From: Galaxea fascicularis
Taxonomy: Eukaryota; Cnidaria; Anthozoa; Scleractinia; Euphylliidae
Length of the DNA: 64,000 bases
Assembly (NCBI GenBank): GCA_948470475.1
Contig: OX419345.1
Span: 13,582,182 to 13,646,181 of the forward strand
Direction: 5' to 3'
The position numbers and the translations under genes were made by a program. A model generated the notes under the pieces. The model made no database searches and was not told where the DNA came from. It was given only the letters and a program-made list of their open reading frames with translations. Shown here in pieces: positions 11,630-24,024 of this stretch. Numbering within the stretch: the stretch's first letter is position 1; each line of letters opens with the position of its first letter.

Positions 11630-12159
11630 CAGCACGGGATTTGGTTCATCTTGCCCGCTCACGGAGCTACCCATATAATAAAAGAGACTTACAGTTCGCT
11701 TGCTTTGCCTTTGCGTAGCTTTTCTCGGGGTGAAAATTAAACGCCTTTGCTTTTCAGCCTTAAATGGAGGCTTAACTGAGTAAACTTAATACGGTATATG
11801 TAAATTTACGTTGCTTTGATTTTTTCAGTATTGAACCATGAACATTTGCAGAGACTGTCAGGCCACAAACTTCACGTGAAACTTTTAGTCTAAACTTGTG
11901 TGTTTGCCAGCGATCGAACCAACAATTTCACTGTTTATTGAATCGTGAAAAATTGATAGCTGGCGTGTGTTTGAAACCAGTGTCCATTGATCAAACCAAT
12001 GAGTTCCCATGAATCAAACTAACGAGTTCATCAATCGAAAAAGTGTGTTCACTCATAACTTATCAAACGATGTTTGTAATACTTTATTAGCTGTTTACAT
12101 TTCCATTTATTTGTGCGCATGAAAAGATTTTCACTGTGGGCAACCATTCAAATTTAGTA

Positions 12160-12409
12160 GGGATCTTTAGATTTGACTACGAATACGAGATCGAGTACGA
12201 GTACGACTTTTCAAATCCTGTTCGCGTGCTTGAGATGATCACTGGACATCAATCTTGTTTCTACAATCCCCGGATCCGCTGGTAAGTAACAAGGAAGAGT
12301 GAGGGTTCAGGGGAGGTGACTGGTTTGAAATTAGAAATTCGTACTCGTACTCGTACTCGATCTCGTACTCGTACTCGATCTCGTACTCGTACTCAAATCT
12401 AAAGGTCCC
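12160..12409. mobile_element. MITE with microsatellite-like arms and TA borders
   Basis: TIRs TAGGGATCTTTAGATTTG (12158-12175) and CAAATCTAAAGGTCCCTA (12394-12411) differ at one base; a TA on each side would be the target duplication. Inside, TACGAG/GATCGAG units are arranged in opposite orientation in the two arms. The Glu-Tyr-rich frame 12239-12436 is a translation of these units. Confidence 0.7.
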
Positions 12410-13872
12410 TAGTGTTACCGTAACATCGACCAACACATTCCGCGTAAACGCCTATAGGCTCAAGAATAGGGGTCTTGTTCTTAATTATTTGCATCGTAGG
12501 TAGCATCCTAACCTATCTTCTGCTGCCATGACTAGTACTGATTTTCTGAACAGGATGTTTACACATAGACCTGCAGAAATGAGGAAATTGAAACTTTTGC
12601 CTGGATATATTTGGCGCACTGGAATTTTAATTGAGTTGTTCAAAGCTACCGGAACGTGCGTGGCGCAAACGATTGTTTTTCTGCCCAAAGTCTTGCGCAA
12701 GGAATTGATTGCGAACATTCCATTATTGAGTCTAAAGTTCATTAACAAATCACCAGTGGTTTAAATGGTGTTTTAATACCTATTTATGCTACAATAAATT
12801 TAAATTAACACTGATGTTCACAACAACCTACTTCTAGGAGCTACAAAATTCTCAAAGAAAATCAGGTGGCGAAGCCACCAAGCACAAGTGAACGGAAATC
12901 ATTAAAAAATTGCTAGACTTTAGGTTAAATCCTTTTAAGAAAAATGATCCTGTGAGCAAAGGAAAGGTGTATAGAAAAAGCAGAAGGGCATTGAAAAGTT
13001 TTAATGACTGCTAAGCGGTGGTTCATGATGATGTGAGACATCGCTCCAACGCGTGCGCGTTTGACCTGCCCGACTTTAACATGAATGCATGAAATACTAT
13101 CAAGAATTTTAAAATGTCTCAATTATAAGGTAAGAAAAATGAGACGGAAATAAATAAGCCAACCTTCTGCTTAATCTGCGGTGTACGTACTAAATATAGC
13201 TGACTGAGAATGACTGTACTAATGCCATTCAGCGTTAAAGTGTTATTAAATCAAAAGTGTTCAACTGACTGCAGAACAAGCTGCTCCCGGCTGTATCTTA
13301 ACTCTTTGACTCATAGTGTAACCTCTATGTTGTAGTGATAGGGTAATACTTGGGTACTGCTACAGGACTCGTTGCATATAATATGTGTGTCTTTTTAACT
13401 AATTTGTAGCACAGGTGACTAATGGTCAATATAGTTAAATAGCATTTACTTTATTAGTAGTCAGTCATTATTTTTGAACCCCATTGCACTGACTAAAGAA
13501 AATTATGGGACTGGAACTCCGAGAACTCGACAAGGGAACGAAAACAAAACCGTTTGGCAAGGTTTAGACACAGTTTCTGCATAATAAAGGTTCCAGGGCA
13601 ATTATTAAGGTTTAATTTGTTAAGACGGAGAATGTTTTTTTTTGAAAATGATAACCTGGAAATGGCCAGCCTGTATCTCGGCCAGATGTTTTCGGTCCTA
13701 ACTAATTAAGTTGTTAGTAATGCAAGTAAAATTAACAATGAAGATGCCGAGTAAAACAAGAATAAAAAGACGGCAAGCTTCGGTTAAACGTAAACATCGA
13801 CACTGAGGTGAATAATTGTTTTAGTATATACTAAAGTCGTGAGATAATAGAGCTCAAAGTTGATTATTTTGA
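12410..13872. other. No gene seen
   Basis: AT-rich sequence. A 78-codon plus-strand frame at 12528-12764 has no recognisable domain, splice context or repeat support. Confidence 0.5.
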
Positions 13873-14160
13873 AGTAATAATAATAATAATAATAATAATA
13901 ACTTTATTTAAGTCTCAAATCGCTCTAGCTGAACACGAGTGCTCTACTAATTGGGGAGACTGTTAATCAAATAAACTCGAAATTAAATCAAATATTGGTT
14001 TTTGAGGAGAGGGGAAAACCGGAGTACCCGGAGAAAAACCTCTCAGAGCAGAGTAGAGAACAAACAAACTCAGTCCACTTATCACGCCGAGTCCGAGATC
14101 GAACCCGGGACACATTGGTGGAAGGCCAGCGCTCTCACCACTGCGCCAACCCTGCTCCCC
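13873..14160 (-). mobile_element. Full-length tRNA-derived SINE
   Basis: On the minus strand: A-box region TGGCGCAGTGGTGAGAGCG (14131-14149), B box GGGTTCGATCTC (about 14097-14108), a shared body with CTACTCTGCTCTGAGAGG and CTCCCCAATTAGTAGAGCAC, and an ATT-type tail. Copies of the family lie at 47464-47755 and 4815-5050. Confidence 0.75.
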
Positions 14161-14476
14161 AATTTATTTTATTCCTGTCATGTACAATTATGATTTTCGA
14201 GTTGCTCGGAAGTGAAGAGGACTTCCTATCCCGAGTTTTGAGTTTGTTTTAGTATATGCTTATAAGGAGTAACCTTGGGTCTTCTTTCCTACTAAAACCA
14301 CTACAAAATTTCTACTTGCTATATATGTTAAATTTGGGAGGTCACGCTATCTGACACACTCGCTATTCGGCGCCATGTTTTGTAAATGGAATTTCAAGTT
14401 AGTGTTGTTTCTGCCGGGTTTTAAAAGGTTGCTGGTGAATTCCATCGGTGGATGCACGAGAATTATTTGCTGTAAT

Positions 14477-15058
14477 TTACATGGATGATGAAATTTCCAC
14501 AGACGCTGGTGTTGGTGCGATCGATACAGTGGGTGCGATCGATACAGTGGGTGCGATCGATACAGTCGGTGCCATCGATACAGTTGGTGCCATCGATACA
14601 GTTGGTGCAGGCGATTCGGATGGAGCAATCGATATAGTTGGTACAGTTGGGGCACTTGAGGTAGTCGGTACAGGCGATGTACTTAGTGAAATGGTTGATG
14701 ACATGGACGAAATAACTGAAGACGTTGTAGCCAACACTAGCGATGAACTTGAGCTAGTTACAGTCTTTGTCACGTTGCACACTGGAACTAGCCTCCGAAC
14801 GAAAAGTATGCTCCTACACCAGCACTTTCTAACCAAGGACCGTCTAAATCCAGTCTTCTCCAACACGAAGCCGCACCTACAAATGCGCTTGCTCAGTTTA
14901 ACTGACAGGTTCGCACAGAGTGTGCCATTACAGAAGGACAAACTCAAAGGAAGAGCAACAGGCGGCAATGTGCTTTCTGCCACCACTCTCGGTCTGTAAA
15001 AATAGTACAGCCACAGACGTCTTTCAATTCTAGCTGTCACTTCAGCAACGGGTTTAAT
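14477..15058 (-). CDS. Membrane protein exon 4: cysteine segment and repeat tail
   Basis: Begins after a T-rich tract and AAG acceptor with IKPVAEVTARIERR, in phase 0, and stops with TAA after EISSSM. Encodes seven cysteines then a mucin-like tail. The opposite strand is also open (183 codons from 14448) because the 18-bp repeat lacks stops; the minus frame is preferred because it joins exon 3. Confidence 0.72.
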   Translation of the reverse strand: MKPVAEVTARIERRLWLYYFYRPRVVAESTLPPVALPLSLSFCNGTLCANLSVKLSKRICRCGFVLEKTGFRRSLVRKCWCRSILFVRRLVPVCNVTKTVTSSSSSLVLATTSSVISSMSSTISLSTSPVPTTSSAPTVPTISIAPSESPAPTVSMAPTVSMAPTVSIAPTVSIAPTVSIAPTPASVEISSSM

Positions 15059-18000
15059 CTTAAAAAAAAGAAAAGGTAAAAAGGAGAGAGTCATTCCTGA
15101 AATGTAAGAGAACACTAAAAGGGCAACCGAGGGGTTGTCGCGGCTTTGACTAAATTGAAGACCACTTTAGAAGAAGTTGTAGTAAGCAACATTTTCAAAA
15201 CCCAAATATCCTGGAAGCTCTATTAAGTTCCCATCCTGGGAGGGGGTCTTAATTAATTTCAAGACTTTTGGAGAGGAGGGGAGTCGGGGGAAACTTATTT
15301 TACACTTAAAACACCGTGTTTTTCTTAAACAGTTTTCGTACAAAACTCGAATAACTCCAGTGAAACTTCAAATGGAACAGACTATTTAATAAGAAAATCT
15401 GCAATTAAGGCATCATTCAACCCGCTTGGAAAACATGAAAACGACAAATTCAGTTCTCCTTACATTGGTCAGTCTACTACGCCTTATTTAGCTTCATGAA
15501 GAACGTCTTACGAGCCAACTTGGCAGCATGAAATGATTCCTAATGGAGAATAGGATGGACTATAGTAATGACAAAATCTTATGCCGAAAAGGGTTGATTG
15601 TTGGAAAGGGGTGGGGGCTTATTATAATAAACGACTCTCCAAACACTAAGTGAGCTGTAAAAAGTGAGAAGAAGTATCTGTCCTGTTATATGATAGTCAT
15701 GGAAGCTTCATGCCCAGTAGATTATTGCAAATGTCTCTCCAAAGACTTTTAGGCCAACAAACAAGTTCACGTCTTCCTGATGCCGATTCAACTCTAGATG
15801 GGCAACCTTTGATTATATTATTTTGCGACGACACTTCCACTAGGCTTCAGCCCATGACATTATCTGCAAAGTTTACTTATTTAAGTTTTAATACAATCCA
15901 ACAGTTTGAATTTGTTACCGTGATATTCAGTTTCAGAGGATCGAGTGAATTTCCTTCAAGTGGTAGACTTATCCAGAAGCGGACTCTAATTGTCAGACGA
16001 ATACGCAGTGCCGGGCCGCGGGAAAGAAAACTCCTGTCTATGGTCTAAGAAAAGAAAGAGAAAAAACCTTTAAGAAACATTCGTAGCTATTTACAAAGTA
16101 ACCAACCCTTCCCTGCCCACAATTTGCCCCGCCATGGTAGCAGAAAGTAAACATACACGTGAAAGGCCTTACAGAGACCAATTCACCAAGGACATTGATC
16201 TGTCCAGAATTTTGAAGTCGACTTACAGTTTTCGATCCAAACAAGTACGGTTGCCATGTCTACCAATCAACGAAGTTACCTTAAAAAGTAATAACATGAT
16301 CAACAAAGGCGATTTTTTTTTGGCATCCATTCGGAAAACCGTAAAGTCGGAGATGAATTGTTAAGGCTATGTCACATCACACTGTCAAGTGATATATTAT
16401 TAACTTAACTGATCCATGTTAAACTGATGCTAAATGCTCTTTGACGAGAAATTCGTGTCCCTAGGCCTCCTCTGTACATTTTACCCTGCGGTAACCTCGC
16501 CGTACTGACCTGCGAGAGGCCACAAAAGCTACGTCTGAATTGACTAACGTAATGAAGTCTGAAACCACTGCCAAACCTGAGGTTTTACATTTCTCTAGCG
16601 AATAAAGAAAATTTGTTCGTATAGGACAGTGTTAGAAAGGTCTGAGAAAGTTTAGCTCATGCTATGTTCTGTTCAGTAACTAATTCAACACATATCATTC
16701 ATGAGGTGATGCAATCCCCAAAGACTTGTACAGACAAGCACTCATCCGCAAAACTGATGATCAGAGTTTCAAACGAGTTGCTTTGGGGATATCATTATCA
16801 ACATGAAGCTGCTCGTTTTCTACAGTACAGTTGAGCAGAACAAAGCCCTGGTCAGGGCCCTTTTGTTAATTACATACTTACTATGATCCGCTCGGGTAGC
16901 TGTATATGCAAATCCGTTAAATTGTGCAAAGGGACCGTGTAGTTCTTTTGAAACACAAGTACAGGTTTAGAGATTGGGAAGAAGAAGAATCCGTATCTTT
17001 TACCAATGAGCAACTTGAGCTTGAATTCTATCTGCGGTGCACTTATTTCGTCAATATTTAATGATACTGAAGCAATTGCCTTCACTCGGATTCCATAACT
17101 GAGTCGTCTTTCATACACTTTGAATGTACGCTTGAAACTTAAACATATGGGACCAATTCTCTCCCAAATTTCGGCAATCAAGGAAGCGTTCGCCTGGTCA
17201 TCGTTGTAGGAAACTGATCTTCGAGACCTGTCCAAAGGGTTGGTTTGCAAATTCTTGGGGTCTTGCTCTTTAGTCAACGAAGAAAGATTGAACGGCATTT
17301 GGCCATCGCCGGTTTCGTTTACAGACACGACAGCCGGACCATCTGATTTTGGAACGACCAGTTTCACGAATAGATGCAGATTGGCTGCTTGATGTTCGCT
17401 GTACCCAAAATAGAGAGTTTCAATGAGCGAGACACGGCTTTTTACAGCTAGTTTTAGCATGTTAGAGTCAGCACCGCCCTCACCTCCGAGATTTAATTGT
17501 TCCGATAAATAAGCGAGCCCCTCGGTTACCATTCCGGTGCCCTTTTTAATGTGCGCATAGTCAGAATATTTGAAGTCGGTATCGTTATCCAAGTCCATAC
17601 CGACGACATCTGAACTTTTGAAGCTGTTTTTGATCACAACTGCATCCTTGTCCGACGTGTTTACTTCTCGGTGCATTTTCACAGGGGCAGGAAGCAAGGC
17701 TGATTCTTCAGGGTTTAATTGAGACACTTTTTTACCATCCACTTTTTCGTAAAGATCGCGTTTTACATTTGGGAGTAGCTGGTGAAGGATGCCAAACACG
17801 AGCCGAAGTCTGTCCTCGTCTGTGGAATTGTCCCCATGGACTTCAATTAGCTCACCAGCTGCCTGGTTTGGTGAGCTAGTGATGCAAAGGGAGAAATCAA
17901 AGTTAAAAAAATTGCTTTCACAAAAACAGCCAACGACATTTGGTAATAGTATGCTTAATCAAAGACGATATATAACTTTTTTTGTTGTTGTAACTCTTTA

Positions 18001-21000
18001 TCGGTTCTCACTTGTTAAACATGCAAAATGTTGGCGAACCACCCGGAAACCAAATTTCTGTAAAACGGCATCGAAAGAAAGATTCACCGTTGTGCTCTCA
18101 AATACTTAAAAAATAAATGCATTTGGTCATTTCACTTTGTTGCTCAGAAGCGAACAGGGTCGAACAGCACAGAAATTTGCAGATTGCAAAACGTAAAATG
18201 CAAGTGCACGTGTCTTTAAATGCATTAAAGTCTCTACTGACGGTAATAAAAGCCGTTTGGGGATGAAAACTTGGTTTTAGTGTTTTGCGGTCAGTGGGTC
18301 TATTGGAACGAAATCCAAAAGCTGGTTGATACAAACAAATTCATCTCTATTAGAGTCATAATATTACCTTGATTGAAGTTTTAGTCGAACCAAAAAATAA
18401 CTTATCGTCGTCTTCACGTCGCTCAGGTCCACATCTCCACTTACGGAGAACAAGTTGAATTTTACTAGGAACCAGTATTCCTCTGACGTTTTGTTGTGAA
18501 CTCTCAGTCCAACCATCATACGGATGGTACCTAAAGTAAAAATATAAATGCCCAGAGGTTACAAATCAAACTGCCAACATTCCTGTCTTCATCTGAGGAA
18601 TAACTCAGTCAATAGCCTTTCCGGCGGCTCCGCCACCAAAACTTTATTCGCCCGTACAATACCGCTACAAAACTTTATTTCACGCGCCTACGCTGCCGCC
18701 AGCTAGCTAGGCAGGCTACTCAGTCAAAGTAGCGAAGGAAACGTTTAAATTACGTCGATCTAATTGCAAACGCATGCACCTATGACTTATCCAAAACCGA
18801 TGTATTTATCAGCTATTGGTACCGCCGGTCAATGCCAAAGGCAAAGTGAAGCGTGTTTATCGCTCGGTCGATTATGAAAGCAAATGTTCGCTAGGTTCCT
18901 GGTTTCACGGAGCGACGCTCACAAGCGCAGCTTCAAGTACGAAATCATTCAACTTGACTGATTAATCCTGACCCTAAAGGGGTCGAGGGGCTGGCCTGCA
19001 GATCTCTTTTGAAGGGCTGAGTGCAAAAGATAAGGATTTAATCAACTGTTAAGGTTGCAGTACGCTTGATATTGTCAAACACTACCCCTTCATGCCGATC
19101 AAGATATTTGTGAATTCTTTTATCCGCAACAATGTATGTAAAATATATCCAAATATGTATGTGACGAAAAAATTCTGCTCTTAACACTCAAAGCTAGCTT
19201 CTTTGAAAAAAGTTGTTTAAAAACATTTCGGATAATCATTTATAGTGAAAATGGACATTGAAATTAGCTATATATTTAATTTCCTTTTAAGTAACGTCAT
19301 GAATACTTTTTCTCTCGATTAAGAAAATGGTTGATATTCAAGACTCAAGAAGTAATAGAAAGCACGAGCTTTACCTCTTGTTTAGTTGGATTGAATGATT
19401 AGATATACTTTGCTAAAAGAATAAGTTTGATAATTTTGACCACGGACATTTAACATGATCGACCAAGCACAAACTGAGACCGTACTGTTCGTATCTCTGT
19501 CGAACACTCACGTACGCATTGTTTCCCGCCTCATATATTGAACGTTTATTTCACTGCCATGCGACGAAACAAACAAAACGTTTGTGGCCAAAGAAAACGG
19601 AAAAGTTGATATTGATTAATATTATTGACTGACTTTGCCGCGAGAAGCCGATTTACTTTGAAAACGCTTTGTTATCATGCGAGGGTCGTAAATCTTAAAA
19701 ATTGGCAGTTGAAATTTTGAAGTGCCGCAGAATTGAAGGTATGTGGTTTCCACTTCCTTCTTGCTTTCAGCTACACACTGGTAACCCCAAATACCAACTG
19801 AAAAATGCCGAAAACGCTTTTGCTTCGTCGTAACCACATTTATTCTCTTGTATGCGACGGCTTAATCTTAAACTCTCTCTCTTCAGTCAGTAGAGATCCC
19901 TAGCCATGGAACCCAAGCAATTTTGTGTAATAACAATGTCTTCACGACCTAAACTGGAATAATTAAATATAGAATCCAAAACAAACCAAACTGCAAGCTG
20001 CTAACACTCTTCATCAATTAATATAAACTAACTTTGATCCGCGGAGAACTAAACATCAAGCTCTCAACTCAGCATGTATTTTTAAGGGTTCTTAATAAAT
20101 GGTGGAAAATTAAAAGAAAACTACTTATTTCCCGCAAAGGTTCATCTAGTACCCACTTCATACTCCAAAGAATTGAAAACTATATGTAGGTTGATCCACT
20201 TAACTAATAATCTCCCTCATTTCAGTACTCTTTCTTTTTTCAACTCCGTCTTATTTTCTTTTAACACTCAATAACTTGAGGATTCCTATTTTACTGATCG
20301 ACTTTTTCTTATTAGACTAACCAGCTTCTGTTAATATAATAGTAATCATCTTATTGTCAAAAAATCCGTGTGCAAATATTTCAATGCAATGACAGGTGTA
20401 CGTCGTATTGAAGCTCTAACCACCAAGATGAGTGTTAGGGCTGTCCTGATTCGGCTGATTATAATGAATTGATTGATTGATTGATTTTGCAAAGTGGTTC
20501 CAAATTCCTTGCGTTTTCGGAGAGTTAAAATTATATTCTCAGCGCCGTGAACTTAACACGCTCAGCAGAAAGCTGGAAACCTCTTGCAGGTTTTACTGAA
20601 ATTTCTCTTTGAAAAACATAACACCCCTTTCCTCACAATATCGCAATAACAAAACCACAGCCATACATTTAGCCCCCCCAAAAACAAAACAAAACACCAG
20701 AAACAGAGTGCATCTCAACGAAAACGGCTCACTTTTAAAAAATCCACTTTTGAGGTCTGCGGCTCGGCTCTGAAGAGACTGAATTAACGCTAGCACTTAA
20801 GTTTTTCGCCGGAAATTTCAACTATAAAACCTTTCCAGGGTTTTGAAGATGGAGAAGCATTTCCGTGGAGAAAACCTACAGAGTGAGTATAGCATGCGTT
20901 GAAAGTGATGTTAAGAGGCCGGTATGTGTTGGTTAAATATATAGATGCTCGTTTGGGCCCACAATTATTATTGGTCTACGCAAGCATGCGTAATAAGGCA

Positions 21001-21576
21001 TGAGCTGGGAACAAAATAAGTACACCACCCCTAAATTTTAGCAACACATAGGGTGTATTTTTCTAAAACAATAATCATCTTATTGTGCCCCATCCCAGCT
21101 TAACATACCTTGAAAGTTTTAATAAAAGGAGTGGCTGAATTGAATTGAAATGAACTGATCTGTAGACAAAAGCAACGAGTTTTGCAAGGCGTTTTACTTT
21201 TCTCTTTTGAGGGTTTTTAAAAGTTTTAGAGCTGACATTTAGAAATGTATGCCTTTTCGTTTTAAGTGATGTACCCTTAAAATTAATGATTGATACATGT
21301 ACCTTTCTGTAGAGAAGTCCCATTCGCGTCTTTCACCTCTATATCTTGATCCACTTGATATGTTAGAGTATCACCCTCTTGCAAATTCGGCTCCGTCAAA
21401 AACTCACTCTGGGGCGTTTTCCTAATCGTTAGATACACAGCCAAAGACACCACGATTCCAAGTAACAGTAGCAAAGTTAAAACACCAATGAACTGGACCT
21501 TCGTTTTGCGGGCAGACTGCTTCGATTTTGGATCGCTGAACTGCACTTTCGGTTCGGGTTCTTTCTTGTCAGCCAT
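14477..21576 (-). CDS. Type II membrane protein with Ser/Thr/Pro repeat tail, family unknown
   Basis: Exons 21303-21576, 18368-18530, 16882-17875, 14477-15058; GT/AG sites throughout, phases agree, 2013 coding bases, 670 residues. Residues 1-28 are charged and cytosolic; 29-51 form one membrane helix. There are more basic residues before than after it, so type II. The rest is luminal or extracellular with about a dozen N-glycosylation sequons. A furin-like RSRR lies at 362-365. Residues 520-571 hold seven cysteines (520, 525, 537, 539, 556, 558, 571). The last 100 residues are Ser/Thr/Pro-rich, ending in APTVSI hexapeptides. The part after the membrane helix (GDTLTYQVD, then LLPNVKRDLYE) faintly recalls the N-terminal module of large lipid-transfer proteins such as vitellogenin; inference only. 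Function unknown. Confidence 0.78.
14510..14610. repeat. 18-bp coding minisatellite
   Basis: About five near-identical units of GGTGCGATCGATACAGTG, then decayed units to about 14680. Read on the minus strand each unit encodes APTVSI/M. Length is a multiple of three, so copy-number changes keep the frame. Confidence 0.88.
16882..17875 (-). CDS. Membrane protein exon 3
   Basis: 994 bases, 331 codons after one completing base; acceptor CATCACTAG, donor GTAAGT after ATCATA. Encodes most of the ectodomain, including RSRR and several sequons. The frame continues three codons into the intron before a stop, so ending here is unlikely. Confidence 0.8.
18368..18530 (-). CDS. Membrane protein exon 2
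   Basis: 163 bases between CTTTAG and GTAAT. Encodes GTIRMMVGLRVHNKTSEEYW and a following alternating hydrophobic stretch that looks like beta-strands; phase 1 in, phase 2 out, matching both neighbours. Confidence 0.78.
18531..21302. other. Intron 1 of the membrane protein gene
   Basis: 2.8 kb, mostly unique-looking AT-rich sequence. A GATT microsatellite lies near 20460-20490. No further exon seen. Confidence 0.6.
21303..21576 (-). CDS. Membrane protein exon 1: signal anchor
   Basis: ATG at 21576; encodes MADKKEPEPKVQFSDPKSKQ, a Leu/Val-rich membrane helix and the first luminal residues, ending LQK plus one base before GTACAT. The first ATG after a TATA-like box at 21651. Confidence 0.82.
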
Positions 21577-21650
21577 TGCTCAACTCCAAAATGCTCAGCT
21601 GTTCTGGCAAGTGCAGAATGGAAGTGAAGGTTCGTGACAACTGAACGTGA

Positions 21651-21659
21651 TTATATAAC
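21651..21659 (-). promoter_or_regulatory. TATA-like box
   Basis: GTTATATAA on the minus strand about 75 bases above the ATG at 21576. This would place transcription start near 21625, giving a 5' leader of about 50 bases. Confidence 0.5.
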
Positions 21660-23003
21660 CCCCTCTTGATGCAATTCTACGGTCAATTACCCTGACGTAT
21701 GTCAGCGTGGGTTGTTCATGACAAGCACTTTGTTATGTTGTTCTGATTGCATTGATATTCGCCCTTAACATAATTTTGCCCGCACATTCCGATGAAAAAA
21801 AATATTTTCACTACATATATCAGTTTTCAGAGGTGTAGGCTTGGTCATATAGGAGGCGTCTTGTTGTAACTTAGTACAGTCACTAAAACGATCCAACAGG
21901 TAAAATGTGAGAAAAAGTCGGTGAGGAACTACTGAGTTTGCAAGAAGTGTGAGGAAAATAAAACATTTCGGCTTAAACTCAAAATTCATTTTTTTGCCGC
22001 TTTTAAATTGGATTGGCTACCACAAACAGGGCGGTGTTCTGTACTGAATGGCTCTGGCTACAAGACTTCTTAATGAGGCTGCAGTTTTATTTAGTAATCG
22101 TTATTTTCGGCCGGTGCATGCCAAAACTGAACTGCCTATGTTGACTCTAACCTGTTTAATTTTGTGCAGTTACATTTAAATTTAACATAGATGGAATAGC
22201 ATTTTTTAAACTGAACTTTAGTAAAAACTCCCTAAATTTTACAGCACATTTCTCAAGGCACTATTCCTGCCAGAGTAACCTTTGGCTTTAAGACATAACG
22301 TTTTCTTATGCTATACGATAGCGGCAACATTGTTGATAAGTTTTGTAACCTTATCGCCATGTCAACGGAATTTTCTCATGCCTATGGTATATATATATAT
22401 ATATAGATTACTTTCAAAAGTGTCTGATATATATAGCAAAAAAACAAAAAGTCAGCGCCTTATTTGTATAATTTGATAAAATTCGAATAGTGCTTAATAA
22501 ACAACTATTGTTCAATCAAATAAAAGGAATCACGTACAGTATTTGACTCCACTTTCCACTTGCGAAATATTTGATGGAATTCACATTTGCTCTATATTTG
22601 CTCTATGATATCAAAAGGAGCTTCGTAACTTGAGCTTTACTGTGCATTTGTTGAAAAGGGAACATTTTGCAAATTTTTCTACAGGGTTTAACTTGCGGCC
22701 AAATAACAAAAAGTCCAGGTGACTAAACAGCATCATGTAAATATTCCTGAAACATATTGAATATACTTTATAATACTCTACGTTCCAACGTATTTGTTAT
22801 GCGGCAAACAAATAGCTGTGTCATTATGACCCTTGAAAGATAGCAGGCTCAAAACTAAACTTGAATCACTACACAAGGATCTCTGTGGTAACTGACGCAC
22901 AGAGAAACGGATAAGGATATTACGAGAGCTGCTACACGTGATAACTGATCAAGCGTGAAGCTTCTGTGTTTCAAAGCGACATTTGACATTCACTGACTCA
23001 ACT
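21660..23003. other. Intergenic, nothing recognised
   Basis: AT-rich, with a short (TA)n at 22388-22405. No exon or repeat boundary identified. Confidence 0.5.
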
Positions 23004-24013
23004 GAATTGAGTCGTTCATTAACTAATTGAGTAGAAACAAAACAAACTGCTCTCACAGAAAATAACGCCGTTTCACACAGCATCGTTAACGTCCTCATTC
23101 TTGTACATTTGTTAAGAAGAATTGTGACACAGCCCTGTATCCACATGGATTGGAATTTAGTAAATGTTCAGGCATCCACAATAAAGTTTCAATAGAACTA
23201 CAATATTCACGAAACATCTGATTTGTATTGGTTTGGAATACTTGAGCTACGTGGATATGAAATCTTCCGTCAGAGGGCTTAGCTAGGTTTTGGTTAAAAA
23301 CACCGGGTTTTGCCGGAACATGTTTGTCGGATGTCAAGATGTAAAGACGGAAACAATCAATCAACTTATAGGAAGAAAAAGGAAATTAGAAATAAGAGTG
23401 ATAAAGACATCCGAACTGAAATCGTGAAAAGCTGAAAAGTGGTCAACGGAGAAAATTCATGCCAGAAATTTGAGGCGAAAAATGTAGATAAAATGAAATC
23501 TTGAGAGGAAACTCTCAAGAATACGTGCCAGCGAGGAGTTGTTCCCTCGTTCAAATGTCGATGGCTGTTATTATTGGTCTGTAGTCTCAGATACGTTCAC
23601 TTGGTTGTATATTACAACCGTGGCCTAGTGGCTGAACTCGATTTTAGTACTGTGAAACAAATACAGCTGGCCTCGTGCACAGGACCTGTACCCGCAATTT
23701 CAAAATTAAAAAAGAATCCAGTGTCCTTAACAGGCTGACAGCCACGTTGTGCATAGGTTGCAAGCGATATGACGTCCGGAGCGGTAAAGGCGTCGACCGT
23801 GCCTGAGAGGGCGTTTTTGGGCAAAAAGACACGAATCGCCATCGAACTGCACTGAGGAGTATGCGTTTAACATGGATTTACTGCAGGATGAACAATCCGT
23901 CATGTAGAGTTTTCGCTGACAGGAGAAGGAAAATTCTGGTGGAATTAAGTGGTCACGTAGTTACGACACGGGGGCCCTGATTGGTCTGCTTAACTGTACA
24001 GGAGAAAACATAT
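23004..24013 (-). repeat. 1-kb tandem duplication, copy 1
   Basis: Direct repeat of 24025-25053, roughly 95% identical by eye. Minus-strand frames of about 90 and 62-77 codons occur at matching places. They do not resemble any family I know, and the frame relation differs between copies (see copy 2). Confidence 0.85.
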
Positions 24014-24024
24014 GTTTCGCAATT

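Noticed and set aside
11349..11740. Overlapping ORFs on both strands
   Set aside because: They come from palindromic MITE sequence, which mirrors open frames on both strands.
12239..12436. Glu-Tyr repeat protein
   Set aside because: It is the translation of TACGAG microsatellite units inside a MITE.
14448..14999. Plus-strand 183-codon protein with GAIDTV repeats
   Set aside because: The frame is open because the 18-bp repeat has no stops in any frame; the minus-strand reading joins in phase to three upstream exons.
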